Notes under the pieces: generated by a model
The model's input: the letters and a program-made list of their open reading frames with translations, nothing else
Databases searched by the model: none
What the model was told of the DNA's origin: nothing
Translations under genes and position numbers: made by a program
From: ENR-C20 sp942493145
GTDB lineage: Bacteria > Bacillota > Clostridia > Acetivibrionales > DTU013
DNA: 64,000 nucleotides
Assembly (NCBI GenBank): GCA_942493145.1
Contig: OW818679.1
Span: forward strand, 2,294,001-2,358,000
Reading direction: 5' to 3'
Part shown: positions 1 through 8,314 of the stretch, piece by piece
Numbering within the stretch: position 1 is the stretch's first letter
Layout: each line of letters begins with the position of its first letter

Positions 1-318
1 GTTGTTTTTGACCTGATTGAAAAAGTCATTATCCGGCTGGCTGTTCCACCCTTTGTTGTACTTATTGCCACTGCTTCCACTTCCGCCACTGTTGGCACTG
101 GTGCTGCTGCGCGCATTATTGCTGCGAGTGCCTGCATTTTTCATCAGGTAATCATACGCTTCATTCAGTTCTTTCAGCTTTTCTTCTGCAAGGTCTGATA
201 GCGGGTTATCCTGATACTGGTCAGGATGATACTTTTTGACCTGCTCCCTGTACGCCTTTTTGATTTGTTCCTCACTGGCGCCTTCTTTAATTCCGAGAAT
301 CTCATATGGATTATTCAA
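1..318 (-). CDS. J-domain (DnaJ-like) protein, 3' end cut by the window edge
   Basis: The minus strand from a TTG start at 318 reads as a J domain running off the window edge (106 codons visible). It contains the invariant HPD tripeptide in KKYHPDQYQDN and the final helix LKELNEAYDYLMKN. A Ser/Gly/Asn-rich linker follows, so this is a J-domain co-chaperone of a simple type, not a full DnaJ with a visible zinc-finger region. J domains stimulate Hsp70 (DnaK) ATPase. The start overlaps the stop of the upstream DUF5685 gene by 8 nt (TTGAATAA), with GGGAG about 11 nt upstream, so the two are probably translationally coupled. The TTG start is an inference from this overlap. Confidence 0.85.
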   Translation of the reverse strand, partial: MNNPYEILGIKEGASEEQIKKAYREQVKKYHPDQYQDNPLSDLAEEKLKELNEAYDYLMKNAGTRSNNARSSTSANSGGSGSSGNKYNKGWNSQPDNDFFNQVKNN

Positions 319-1192
319 CTCTGTTACAACTCCCTGTTCCAATAATATTTTCTGTTTTCCTGAGCATGCCCATATATATTATATTTTCGAGTATACCTGA
401 ATTTCCTTTAATTTTCATTAATTCATAAGCTTTTGATATTTGGTTCAGGGAATATGTCAGATTGAATTCCACCCTATCCCTTATCCTCTTTTTAAAAAAG
501 TCCGGTTCCTCACCCTCTTCAAAGCGAAATTGCAGTATCAGAGGATTATAATTCCCGCTTTCCAAGTCCTTCACTATATCATCATATGCATCAAGTATGT
601 ATATCCATTTGCCTAAATTATAGCCTATCCATCTTAGGATCTTTTCATTATTTTCATTCCTGCACAAAGGTTCATATGCAGTGACTTCCTCCATAAGTTT
701 TGCGAAGGGTTCTGCCGCCCTGTCCATTGATGGGCATTTTTCTTCTTCAAGTCTATGCAGTTCCCGCAATCTGGACTCAATTATATCACATTTCTGTGGA
801 TATTTTTTCTTTAATTTACGGAATGCATTTGACATTAAAAACATTCCGCCACATGATAAAACAGAACCATCGTCCAGCATCTTGTCTTCAAGATTATAAT
901 ACGCCAGCAGTATATTTATGTCTGAGGCATAATCAACAATACTATTATTTCTTACAACATATCTTTTGTTGATTTGGTGGGCTATGCAACGCTCCTTCCT
1001 CACATCCAGCCTTTCACCTGATACGGATGAAAGTAAAATTGCAAGGAATGTCGAGTCATAATTGAGCACAAGCCTTTTAAGCTGCCCATGGCTTTTTCCA
1101 ATGGATTTGCAGACTCCGCAGTAATATGCCCTGAACAGCTCATATTCCTTAATCTTCATTTCAGGTTTTTCCGGAAGGATATAACCGAACAT
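311..1192 (-). CDS. DUF5685 family protein
   Basis: This 293-residue protein begins MFGYILPEKPEMKIKEYELF and carries an early YYCGVCKSIG motif, which I recognise as the clostridial DUF5685 family of unknown function. The ATG at 1192 was chosen because AAAGGG lies about 5 nt upstream; an upstream in-frame start adds ten residues without an RBS. A mid-protein cysteine pair (LSCGGMF) and a C-terminal helical region (DAYDDIVKDLESGNYNP) are visible, the latter with an Asp-rich DxYDD pattern. It is transcribed with the downstream J-domain gene and overlaps its start, which suggests that the two act together, perhaps in protein folding or membrane quality control. That role is only inferred from context. 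Confidence 0.75.
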   Translation of the reverse strand: MFGYILPEKPEMKIKEYELFRAYYCGVCKSIGKSHGQLKRLVLNYDSTFLAILLSSVSGERLDVRKERCIAHQINKRYVVRNNSIVDYASDINILLAYYNLEDKMLDDGSVLSCGGMFLMSNAFRKLKKKYPQKCDIIESRLRELHRLEEEKCPSMDRAAEPFAKLMEEVTAYEPLCRNENNEKILRWIGYNLGKWIYILDAYDDIVKDLESGNYNPLILQFRFEEGEEPDFFKKRIRDRVEFNLTYSLNQISKAYELMKIKGNSGILENIIYMGMLRKTENIIGTGSCNRVE

Positions 1193-1266
1193 AAAAACCC
1201 TTTCAATTAGAAATAACAACACAAAATAAATAATAGCACAGTGTGTTTTAAAATTAAAGTACAGGT

Positions 1267-1304
1267 TTGATTTTAAATGATTTTCGGATATAATCGGATA
1301 TAAT
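1267..1304 (+). promoter_or_regulatory. sigma-A-like promoter of the DUF815 ATPase gene
   Basis: TTGATT at 1267-1272 is followed after 16 nt by TATAAT at 1289-1294. A direct repeat (CGGATATAAT) gives a second TATAAT at 1299-1304. The ATG at 1334 follows an ACGGGAGAC ribosome binding site. Confidence 0.5.
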
Positions 1305-1333
1305 AGAAAACAACCAATAAACGGGAGACAATT

Positions 1334-2782
1334 ATGCTGATAAATAATGAAAATGAAAATAAAACGTTTGGGAATGAGGCAGGCAAAGCTGTATTGCTGC
1401 TCGATTCGCTGGTAATTTACAGGGGTCTTTTATCGGATCCTGTTATAAATAGTTTATACACACTATTAAAATATACAACCGAATGCATATATGGGTTACA
1501 GTTACCCGCAAAGTTCATTGGGCTATACGCAGGTTTTATGAATACATTGACAGATATGGCCGGTTCCCTGGAAATCAAACAAAAACAACCTGATCTCAGC
1601 CAGTATGTAGTAAAGAAAATAATATCCTGTGACAATGCGTTTTCCCGTTTATACGCCTCACCGGGCAGCTGCATATCTGCTTTCGATTCAGCAGCAGGCA
1701 TTGATTTGGATGCACTTCAGTTTGTTTCCACCATATCATCCGATACGATAAAAAATGTTATATATGAGGTAATCAACAGCTGCACGGTAAAAGGAATATG
1801 CAACGATAGCGATGCCGCATTGCTGAAATCGATCATATTCAGACTCCCTTCATGGGACACAGGAGATGTCACTGAAACTGCAACTGGATCTGAAACTGCA
1901 ACTGAAACTGGCTATGCATACTCAACCTTGTTTTCAGGGATGGACGGCAGTGAAAGCTGGAGTTCTCAAATTCCCCTGCTGGCCGATTATCACAGAATCA
2001 ACGGGTGCGGCATCTTCGCATGCTATCGCGCTTTCATCTGGAACCATTCAAATGGTGACGGAAGGTTTGAACCTGTTAAGAACCCTGATCCTGTGAAATT
2101 TTCCGACTTGATTGACTATGAAAATGAAAGATTTGAATTGGTCCGCAATACCGAGCAGTTCCTGATGGGATTTCAGGCAAACAATGTCCTGCTTTATGGA
2201 GACAGGGGTACCGGCAAGTCGTCCAGCGTCAAGGCATTGTTAAATGAATACCATGGGAGAGGTCTCAGGATGATTGAGGTACCCAAAAACCGCTTGTCCG
2301 ATTTCCCGCAAATAACAAGCCGGTTAACAGGAATGAACAACAAATTCATTATTTTTGTAGATGACCTGGCATTCGAAGATAACGAAGAAAACTATACCGC
2401 TCTTAAAGCCGCCCTGGAAGGCGGGTTGGAGACAAAACCTGCAAACGTTCTAATCTACGCGACATCCAACCGCAGACATCTTATTAAGGAATATTTCAGT
2501 GAAAGAGCTGGCTTGCAGTATGGCACAAATGAAGATGAGATCCGTGCTTCAGATACCATCCAGGAAAAGCTCTCGCTTTCAGACAGGTTCGGCCTTACTA
2601 TTGTATTCTCGTCACCAGATAAGGACAGATATATAAAAATCGTTGAGGAACTGGCACAAAGAAAAGGCATTTCGATTGGTCATGACGAGCTTGTCAAAGA
2701 AGCTATGAAATGGGAGCTTTGGTACAACGGACGTTCTCCGAGGACGGCACAGCAGTTTACAAACTGGCTGAAGGGCTTATAA
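1334..2782 (+). CDS. ATP-binding protein, DUF815 family (AAA+-like)
   Basis: The 482-residue protein has a Walker A motif GDRGTGKSS near residue 289 and a Walker B segment FIIFVDDLAF near residue 340. The context around them (RMIEVPKNRLSDFPQITSRL) is characteristic of DUF815, a single-domain P-loop NTPase of unknown cellular role in bacteria. The N-terminal 240 residues are poorly conserved and include a repetitive Thr/Glu/Ala stretch (ETATGSETATETG) at about 181-193 that looks like in-frame repeat slippage. The C-terminal GRSPRTAQQF resembles an AAA+ sensor-2 helix. It is divergently transcribed from the DUF5685 gene and convergent with pgsA. The function is unknown; ATP-dependent remodelling is only inferred. 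Confidence 0.88.
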   Translation: MLINNENENKTFGNEAGKAVLLLDSLVIYRGLLSDPVINSLYTLLKYTTECIYGLQLPAKFIGLYAGFMNTLTDMAGSLEIKQKQPDLSQYVVKKIISCDNAFSRLYASPGSCISAFDSAAGIDLDALQFVSTISSDTIKNVIYEVINSCTVKGICNDSDAALLKSIIFRLPSWDTGDVTETATGSETATETGYAYSTLFSGMDGSESWSSQIPLLADYHRINGCGIFACYRAFIWNHSNGDGRFEPVKNPDPVKFSDLIDYENERFELVRNTEQFLMGFQANNVLLYGDRGTGKSSSVKALLNEYHGRGLRMIEVPKNRLSDFPQITSRLTGMNNKFIIFVDDLAFEDNEENYTALKAALEGGLETKPANVLIYATSNRRHLIKEYFSERAGLQYGTNEDEIRASDTIQEKLSLSDRFGLTIVFSSPDKDRYIKIVEELAQRKGISIGHDELVKEAMKWELWYNGRSPRTAQQFTNWLKGL

Positions 2783-2853
2783 AGTTGACAAAGAGATGGG
2801 GGAAGTGTAAACCCTTTTAGAGTTGACACTTCCCCCATCCCTTTGTCAAACTT
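2782..2853. terminator. bidirectional hairpin between convergent genes
   Basis: Arms at 2782-2808 and 2826-2853 are almost perfectly complementary over about 27 bp, with the core TGGGGGAAGTGT facing ACACTTCCCCCA. The hairpin overlaps the stop codons of both the DUF815 ATPase gene and pgsA. There is no long T-run, so it may act as an mRNA 3'-end barrier for both transcripts. Confidence 0.7.
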
Positions 2854-3382
2854 TCCCTGAATCTTTTTTTATCTTTTTAAATGATTTTACATACATAAAG
2901 AAGGCAAAAAGCGTGGCAATGACCGCAATTATTATAAAAATGCTGTTGTTGGGCAGGTATGGAGCCGGTACGTCAAGTATTATCATGATAATGGCAAAAT
3001 AGAAAATTACTGTAGCCATCTTTCCGTACCAGTTGGCAGAAACCACAAAATTCTCCTGTTTGTAAAGCAGGATACCGCCTATCACCATAAAAGCTTCCTT
3101 TAAAACAACTATTAGCAGCAGGGGAAAAGGTATCATCTTATTAACAAATGTCAGAATGACAAGGGCAGTAATGGTCATAAGCTTGTCAGCGAGCGGATCG
3201 GCTACTTTGCCCCAGTCAGTTATCATGTCGTATTTTCTGGCAATATATCCATCAAGGAAATCCGTTAACCCGCCCAGTATAAAAAAAGCTGCAGCGGCAG
3301 TAAACTGCTCAATATAAAGATAATAAGCAAATACGGGTATCATTATGAATCGCAACATCGTCAGTATATTTGGTAAGTTCAA
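2846..3382 (-). CDS. pgsA: CDP-diacylglycerol--glycerol-3-phosphate 3-phosphatidyltransferase
   Basis: This 178-residue multi-pass membrane enzyme condenses CDP-diacylglycerol with glycerol 3-phosphate to give phosphatidylglycerol phosphate, the precursor of phosphatidylglycerol and cardiolipin. The complete CDP-alcohol phosphatidyltransferase signature D-x2-DG-x2-AR-x8-G-x3-D-x3-D is present (DFLDGYIARK, then GKVADPLAD). Four to five hydrophobic segments follow. The length is typical of PgsA. The start is TTG with a weak GGCGGTG upstream. It lies downstream of a thioesterase gene in the same direction, so the pair may form a small lipid-related unit. Confidence 0.93.
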   Translation of the reverse strand: MNLPNILTMLRFIMIPVFAYYLYIEQFTAAAAFFILGGLTDFLDGYIARKYDMITDWGKVADPLADKLMTITALVILTFVNKMIPFPLLLIVVLKEAFMVIGGILLYKQENFVVSANWYGKMATVIFYFAIIMIILDVPAPYLPNNSIFIIIAVIATLFAFFMYVKSFKKIKKDSGKV

Positions 3383-3408
3383 CAGTTCACCGCCTATGTT
3401 TTTTGATA

Positions 3409-3828
3409 TTACTTTTCAATTGCCTTTACCAGAATTTCATGCAGATCGGGCCTGTATTTCCTAAGGTTTACAGGTTTGAGCGAGCAGGTAGTCCATGCAT
3501 GCTCGGTTTCACCTGTGGTGATTACGCTCGAATCGTCCTCCCTGACAATCTCATAATAAAATGTAAGTCTGATGCCGTTATACTCTTTGATTTTTGTTCT
3601 TACAATTACACGGTCCTCATATCCCACATGGCTCTTGAAAGTACATTTCAGGCCAATAAGGGGCAACATTGCGCCGCTCTTTTCAATTTCTGAATATGGC
3701 ATGCCCATTTCACGAATAAAATCAGTCCTGCCAACTTCAAACCAAATCGGATAATTTGAATGGTGCACTATCCCCATTTGGTCGGTTTCTGCATATCTTG
3801 CCGTAAGTTTTGATTCGGATATGTACAT
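3409..3828 (-). CDS. acyl-CoA thioesterase, YbgC/4HBT hotdog family
   Basis: The 139-residue protein has the 4-hydroxybenzoyl-CoA thioesterase-type motif RYAETDQMGIVHHSNYPIWF at residues 11-30, including the Asp of the active site. It is a single hotdog domain that should hydrolyse an acyl-CoA thioester in the cytoplasm. The substrate cannot be read from the sequence. The ATG at 3828 has a GAGAGG site upstream. Location next to pgsA fits a role in fatty acyl or phospholipid metabolism, which is an inference. A tandem repeat lies immediately upstream, so its promoter must lie in or beyond that repeat. Confidence 0.88.
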   Translation of the reverse strand: MYISESKLTARYAETDQMGIVHHSNYPIWFEVGRTDFIREMGMPYSEIEKSGAMLPLIGLKCTFKSHVGYEDRVIVRTKIKEYNGIRLTFYYEIVREDDSSVITTGETEHAWTTCSLKPVNLRKYRPDLHEILVKAIEK

Positions 3829-3869
3829 ATGTCCTCTCCCGCTGTATTTTCAAAAAGACAGTTCCCCGT

Positions 3870-4076
3870 GGGCATTAAACGGTAATTACGCTTCCCTCAA
3901 TGTCCTTCATGGACATTAAACGGTAATTACGCTTCGCTCAATGTCCTTTCATGGACATTCAATGGTAATTACGCTTCGCTCAATGTCCTTCATGGACATT
4001 CAATGGTAATTACGCTTCGCTCAATGTCCTTCATGGACATTCAATGGTAATTACGCTTCGCTCAATGTCCTTTCAT
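3870..4076. repeat. five tandem copies of a 41-42-bp intergenic repeat
   Basis: Units start at 3870, 3911, 3953, 3994 and 4035. Each has GGACATT at the start and AATGTCC near the end, so every unit is a potential small hairpin around GGTAATTACGCTTCGCT. Units 2-5 are nearly identical, differing by one T insertion and AAACGG versus CAATGG; unit 1 is the most diverged. The period is not a multiple of three and there is no spacer diversity, so it is neither coding nor CRISPR. The whole 303-bp gap between the thioesterase and the small DUF2007-like gene is otherwise featureless. Confidence 0.92.
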
Positions 4077-4131
4077 GCAAAAACATTAAGCCCGTGTATC
4101 GAAATCTGAACACGGGTTTAAAGCCTTATGA

Positions 4132-4329
4132 TTAATATCCTTTTTCGATAATAACGCTGTGAGCTTCTTCTATTTCCGCTTCCGGTACCAATACCTCGAA
4201 GTAATTATCGTTGTTATCGTGGTTTTTACTGGTAGGTCTCAATTTAACCAATATACCTTCGTCTGATAGTAATTCCTGCAGTTTGACTGCGATCTCCCTG
4301 CTTTGTGCCATATATACTACTGTCCACAT
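4132..4329 (-). CDS. small DUF2007-like protein
   Basis: This 65-residue protein (MWTVVYMAQSREIAVKLQEL, ending EEAHSVIIEKGY) has the beta-alpha-beta-beta-alpha look of the DUF2007 'putative signal-transducing protein' group. Such proteins are sometimes annotated as PII-like or glutamate-decarboxylase-like without evidence. An AAAGGGG site precedes the ATG. It lies 21 nt downstream of mtrB and in the same direction, as part of a dnaE-mtrB-small-protein series. The function is not known. The family assignment is from recall of the pattern, not a search. Confidence 0.75.
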   Translation of the reverse strand: MWTVVYMAQSREIAVKLQELLSDEGILVKLRPTSKNHDNNDNYFEVLVPEAEIEEAHSVIIEKGY

Positions 4330-4350
4330 AGATTCACGCCCCTTTGCAGA

Positions 4351-4584
4351 TTATTCACCCGAAACGATTTCTCCATGACGACTCAGGATCTTGGCTTTTC
4401 CCCTGACCTTTATCGCTGAAGTATTCTCGGTGAACTGGGCTAACAGTACTTCACCCTTGTCAAGTTTTTCGGTATGATGGAACTTGGTGTCCCTTCCCCT
4501 TGTAAGGCCAATTACGTTAACGCCATTCTCTTCTGCCCTGATGACTATATATTCTCCTAAAATTTTGTCCAATTCCCAATCCAA
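4351..4584 (-). CDS. mtrB: tryptophan RNA-binding attenuation protein (TRAP) homologue
   Basis: The protein is very close to Bacillus TRAP: NGVNVIGLTRGRDTKFHHTE, then KLDKGEVLLAQFTENTSAIK. TRAP forms an 11-mer ring that binds tryptophan and wraps (G/U)AG-repeat RNA to terminate or repress trp genes. The three RNA-contacting residues of the Bacillus protein (Lys37, Lys56, Arg58) align with Lys40, Lys59 and Arg61 here. A TTG at 4584 with GAGG 8 nt upstream gives 77 residues, close to the Bacillus length; a GTG nine bases upstream lacks an RBS. No trp genes or anti-TRAP are in the window, and it sits directly downstream of dnaE. Confidence 0.9.
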   Translation of the reverse strand: MDWELDKILGEYIVIRAEENGVNVIGLTRGRDTKFHHTEKLDKGEVLLAQFTENTSAIKVRGKAKILSRHGEIVSGE

Positions 4585-4677
4585 TATGACCACCTCGACA
4601 TTACTATATATTATTTCATTCTAAAAATCAACATCAATTAACTGTTGTATTAGCTCAAAGCCTTGTATATCATAGCT

Positions 4678-7600
4678 TTAGTGGGATATGAGCTTCACAT
4701 TTCCTTCTCCAAAACGCCTTGTCAGTTCCCTAATAAGAGCATCCTCCGGATTTACCCAGAATTCCCGATCCAGCTGCTTCCCTGGCCCATCTGACATGTT
4801 ATAAATGTACACAGGCACCGATCCTCTGAAAAAGGCAAGCAGCGAATAAAGTGATTGCATATGGGCCACGTCTTTAGGTCCATCCGCCCTGATATGAAGC
4901 CTCTTCTGGGGTCCACCTGTTTTTCCGTTTACGATGCCATTTAAACTGCTGTCGGCTCCAGTCTCCTGACCACCTTCATAATCGGCCTTTCCCGGGTTTT
5001 TGACCAGTTGTCTGACTTCCTCGCATATTATCTTACCCTGTTCTTCCTCTTTGATGCTTAACTTACCTTTGATCGTCACTATATTTTCTTCATTAAGAAA
5101 CGCGCCATATTTCTTCAAGGTAGTTGGGAATACTATCACTTCCATAGTGCCAAACAAGTCTTCGATTGTGATAAACGCCATAAGGTTGTTACTCTTCGTG
5201 GTTTTTGACTTCTTTTCAGTTATTATTCCTGCAACAGTTACTGTTTGACCATCCCTGAGCTGCCTTCCTGTTGCGTTGCCGTTCCCTGTGGTTCCTTCAG
5301 TCCCCGGCGCCATACCTTCGGTTCCTTCCTGTGGGTTGTCGGCCAGGTCGGAACTGAACAGAGTCACCTGATCCCTTATCTCATCTTCATATTCTGTTAA
5401 AGGATGGCCGGAAATATATAGCCCCAGCATCTCCTTTTCCATTGCGAGCAACATCTTGCCAGGATACTCCGGAATCTCAGGGTACACATCCATGGCTTCT
5501 TTCAGTGGCTTTTCGCTGCCACCCATCTCAAAAAGTGAAAGTTGTCCTTCTACATTACGTTTTTTACTCTGCTGTATACCATCAAGCATTTTTTCATAAA
5601 CGGCAGCCAGTCTTGATCTGAATACTCCAAGGGAGTCAAATGCCCCGCTTTTTATCATGCTTTCAATGCATCTCTTGTTTATATCCTTACCATCGATCCT
5701 CTCACAAAAATCTACGAAACTCCGGTACCGTCCGTTTTCTTCCTTCTCCCTGAGAAGTGAATATACAGCATTCTGACCAACATTTTTAACAGCTGCCAAC
5801 CCGAACCTTATTCGGCCTCCTACGACCGAGAAGCTCACTTCGCTCTCGTTCACATCCGGAGGCAGCACATCTATCCCCATTGATCTGCATTCCATGACAT
5901 ACTGAGATATCTTGTCGCTGCTGCCCATGAAACTGTTCAGTGATGCTGCCATGAATTCGACAGGATAATAGTACTTCAGATAAGCAGTCTGATAAGCGAT
6001 GACGGCATAAGCGGCAGCATGTGACTTGTTGAAGGCATAGCTTGCGAAATCCATCATTTCGTCGAATATTTTATCTGCAGTTTTTGGATCCACGCCCCGC
6101 CTTACAGCACCCTCCACAGTAACGTTTCCGTTCTCGTCGACGATTCCGTTTATGAAGTTTTCCCTTTCCTTCTGCATTACATCATACTTTTTCTTTGACA
6201 TGGCTCTTCTGACAAGGTCCGACCTTCCATAGGAGTAGCCACCAAGCTCGCGCACTATCTGCATGACCTGCTCCTGATAGACCATACAGCCATATGTGAC
6301 ATCCAATATGTTTTCCAGCAGGGGATGTGCGTATCTGATCTCAGCATGGTTATTCTTGTTCCTGATGTATCTTGGTATCTGGTCCATGGGACCCGGTCTG
6401 TAAAGTGATATGCCAGCGATGATATCTTCAAGGGAAGTCGGCTGAAGTTCCTTCATAAACTGTGTCATCCCGGCGCTTTCCAGCTGGAACACGCCAGCTG
6501 TCCTGCCTTCGCCTATGAGCTTGAAGACCTCGGGGTCGTCCATTCCGAGAGTATCGGGATTTATAGTGACACCGTGGTTTTTCTGAATTAGTGCAACAGC
6601 ATCCCTAATAACTGTAAGAGTCCTCAATCCGAGGAAATCCATCTTGAGAAGGCCCAGTTCCTCCAAAAGACCCATTGTGAACTGGGTCGTAACACTGTCC
6701 TCATTTTTCTGAAGCGGCACATACTCTGTTATAGGTTCCTTTGAGATGACAACACCTGCAGCATGGGTGGATGCGTGCCTCGGCATCCCTTCAAGCAGCC
6801 TTGCTGTATTTATCAGCTCGGCCGTATGTTCATCATCCTCAAAACGTAATTTTAAATCGGGATTCAATTCAAGAGCTTTATCAATATTCATACCTATCTG
6901 GAAGGGTATCATCTTGGCGATGGAATCCACCTCGGAATAGGCTATGTCAAGGGCCCTTCCGACATCCCGAATGGCTGCTCTGGCAGCCATGGTCCCGAAG
7001 GTTATTATCTGGGCCACCCTGTCCTTACCGTATTTCCTGACCACGTAGTCTATTACCTCCTGCCTCCGTTCGAAGCAGAAATCTATATCGATATCAGGCA
7101 TACTGATCCTCTCGGGGTTTAAAAACCTCTCAAAGAGAAGGTTGTATTTCATTGGATCGATATTTGTTATTCCGAGGCAATAAGCAACAAGGCTGCCAGC
7201 AGCCGATCCCCTTCCCGGCCCCACCATTATGCCGTTCTCTTTCGCATATCTTATAAAATCCCAGACTATGAGGAAATAATCTACATAACCCATCTGCTTT
7301 ATCACGTTCAGTTCATACTGCAGCCTTTCTTCAAACACCGCCCGGCCCAAAGACTCCTCCCGGGCTGCATCAATAATTGCCATGCGGCTTTCCAGGCCTT
7401 TAAAGCATTGTTCCCTGAGATATTCAAAGGGGTCTGCATTTTCAGGCACGTCAAATTCAGGAAGGTGGAGCTTGTTGAACTCAAGCTCCAAATTGCAGCT
7501 GTCGGCTATCCTGACGGTATTCTCAATGGCTTCAGGAATGTTTCGGAAAAGCTGTGACATCTCATCGGGAGATTTAATGTAGAAGTCGTCGGAACTAAAT

Positions 7601-8310
7601 TTCATCCTGTCTTCATCAGTGATCTTCTTGCCTGTCTGAATGCAGAGAAGGACCTCATGGGCTTTGGCATCCTCCCGCCTGAGGTAGTGGGCGTCATTGG
7701 TGGCTACCAGCGGTATTCCCGTCTCCTTTGAAAGCCTGATAAGGTTCTGGTTGACCAGGTTTTGCTCCTCCAGTCCGTTATTCTGCAATTCAAGAAAGAA
7801 ATTACCGGTTCCCATTATATCGCTGTATTTGAGAGTAAGGCTTTTTGCCTTATTGTAATCGTTTTTCAGTATTGCTTTGGGTATGTCTCCGGACAGGCAT
7901 GCGCTAAGGGCTATCAAACCCTCGGAATGCCGGGAGAGAATGTCCATGTCGATTCTGGGTTTATAATAGTAACCTTCCGTAAAGCCGCTTGACACCAGTT
8001 TCATAAGGTTTTTGTAACCTGTCTGGTTTTTGGCAAGAAGTATCAAATGACCATTATCGGCGTCAATACCTGCCTGTTTGTCAAGCCTCGACCGGTTTGC
8101 CATGTAGACCTCACAGCCTAGAATCGGCTTGATTCCGAATTTCTTTGCCTCTTTGTAAAAATCTATGACACCATACATGACGCCGTGGTCGGTTATGGCC
8201 AGGCTCTTCATCCCAAGCTCCGTTGCACGCCTGATAAGATCTTTGATCCTGTTTGCGCCGTCGAGCAGGCTGTATTCGGTATGGACGTGGAGATGAACGA
8301 AGTCCTGCAA
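4678..8310 (-). CDS. dnaE: DNA polymerase III alpha subunit (DnaE type)
   Basis: This 1210-residue replicative polymerase starts with a PHP domain (HLHVHTEYSLLDG, residues 6-18; ITDHGVMYG, 39-47). The polymerase core has GPGRGSAAGS at 364-373 and the catalytic PDIDIDF at 405-411. A third acidic residue lies in KMDFLGLRT. A helix-hairpin-helix region and an OB-fold (VTVAGIITEKKSKTTKSNN) are near the C terminus. A Gly/Thr-rich linker (about 1000-1030) interrupts the C-terminal part. It lacks the 3'-5' exonuclease domain of PolC, so it is the DnaE-type enzyme of Gram-positive replication. The TTG start at 8310 follows GAGGTG and lies 4 nt after the HD-GYP stop, implying coupling. Confidence 0.97.
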   Translation of the reverse strand: MQDFVHLHVHTEYSLLDGANRIKDLIRRATELGMKSLAITDHGVMYGVIDFYKEAKKFGIKPILGCEVYMANRSRLDKQAGIDADNGHLILLAKNQTGYKNLMKLVSSGFTEGYYYKPRIDMDILSRHSEGLIALSACLSGDIPKAILKNDYNKAKSLTLKYSDIMGTGNFFLELQNNGLEEQNLVNQNLIRLSKETGIPLVATNDAHYLRREDAKAHEVLLCIQTGKKITDEDRMKFSSDDFYIKSPDEMSQLFRNIPEAIENTVRIADSCNLELEFNKLHLPEFDVPENADPFEYLREQCFKGLESRMAIIDAAREESLGRAVFEERLQYELNVIKQMGYVDYFLIVWDFIRYAKENGIMVGPGRGSAAGSLVAYCLGITNIDPMKYNLLFERFLNPERISMPDIDIDFCFERRQEVIDYVVRKYGKDRVAQIITFGTMAARAAIRDVGRALDIAYSEVDSIAKMIPFQIGMNIDKALELNPDLKLRFEDDEHTAELINTARLLEGMPRHASTHAAGVVISKEPITEYVPLQKNEDSVTTQFTMGLLEELGLLKMDFLGLRTLTVIRDAVALIQKNHGVTINPDTLGMDDPEVFKLIGEGRTAGVFQLESAGMTQFMKELQPTSLEDIIAGISLYRPGPMDQIPRYIRNKNNHAEIRYAHPLLENILDVTYGCMVYQEQVMQIVRELGGYSYGRSDLVRRAMSKKKYDVMQKERENFINGIVDENGNVTVEGAVRRGVDPKTADKIFDEMMDFASYAFNKSHAAAYAVIAYQTAYLKYYYPVEFMAASLNSFMGSSDKISQYVMECRSMGIDVLPPDVNESEVSFSVVGGRIRFGLAAVKNVGQNAVYSLLREKEENGRYRSFVDFCERIDGKDINKRCIESMIKSGAFDSLGVFRSRLAAVYEKMLDGIQQSKKRNVEGQLSLFEMGGSEKPLKEAMDVYPEIPEYPGKMLLAMEKEMLGLYISGHPLTEYEDEIRDQVTLFSSDLADNPQEGTEGMAPGTEGTTGNGNATGRQLRDGQTVTVAGIITEKKSKTTKSNNLMAFITIEDLFGTMEVIVFPTTLKKYGAFLNEENIVTIKGKLSIKEEEQGKIICEEVRQLVKNPGKADYEGGQETGADSSLNGIVNGKTGGPQKRLHIRADGPKDVAHMQSLYSLLAFFRGSVPVYIYNMSDGPGKQLDREFWVNPEDALIRELTRRFGEGNVKLISH

Positions 8311-8314
8311 TATT

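Noticed and set aside
3870..4076. Possible CRISPR array
   Set aside because: Units are joined directly without variable spacers, and there are no cas genes.
4585..4677. TRAP target (row of GAG/UAG triplets) near mtrB
   Set aside because: Only scattered triplets were seen, with no regular 2-3-nt spacing.
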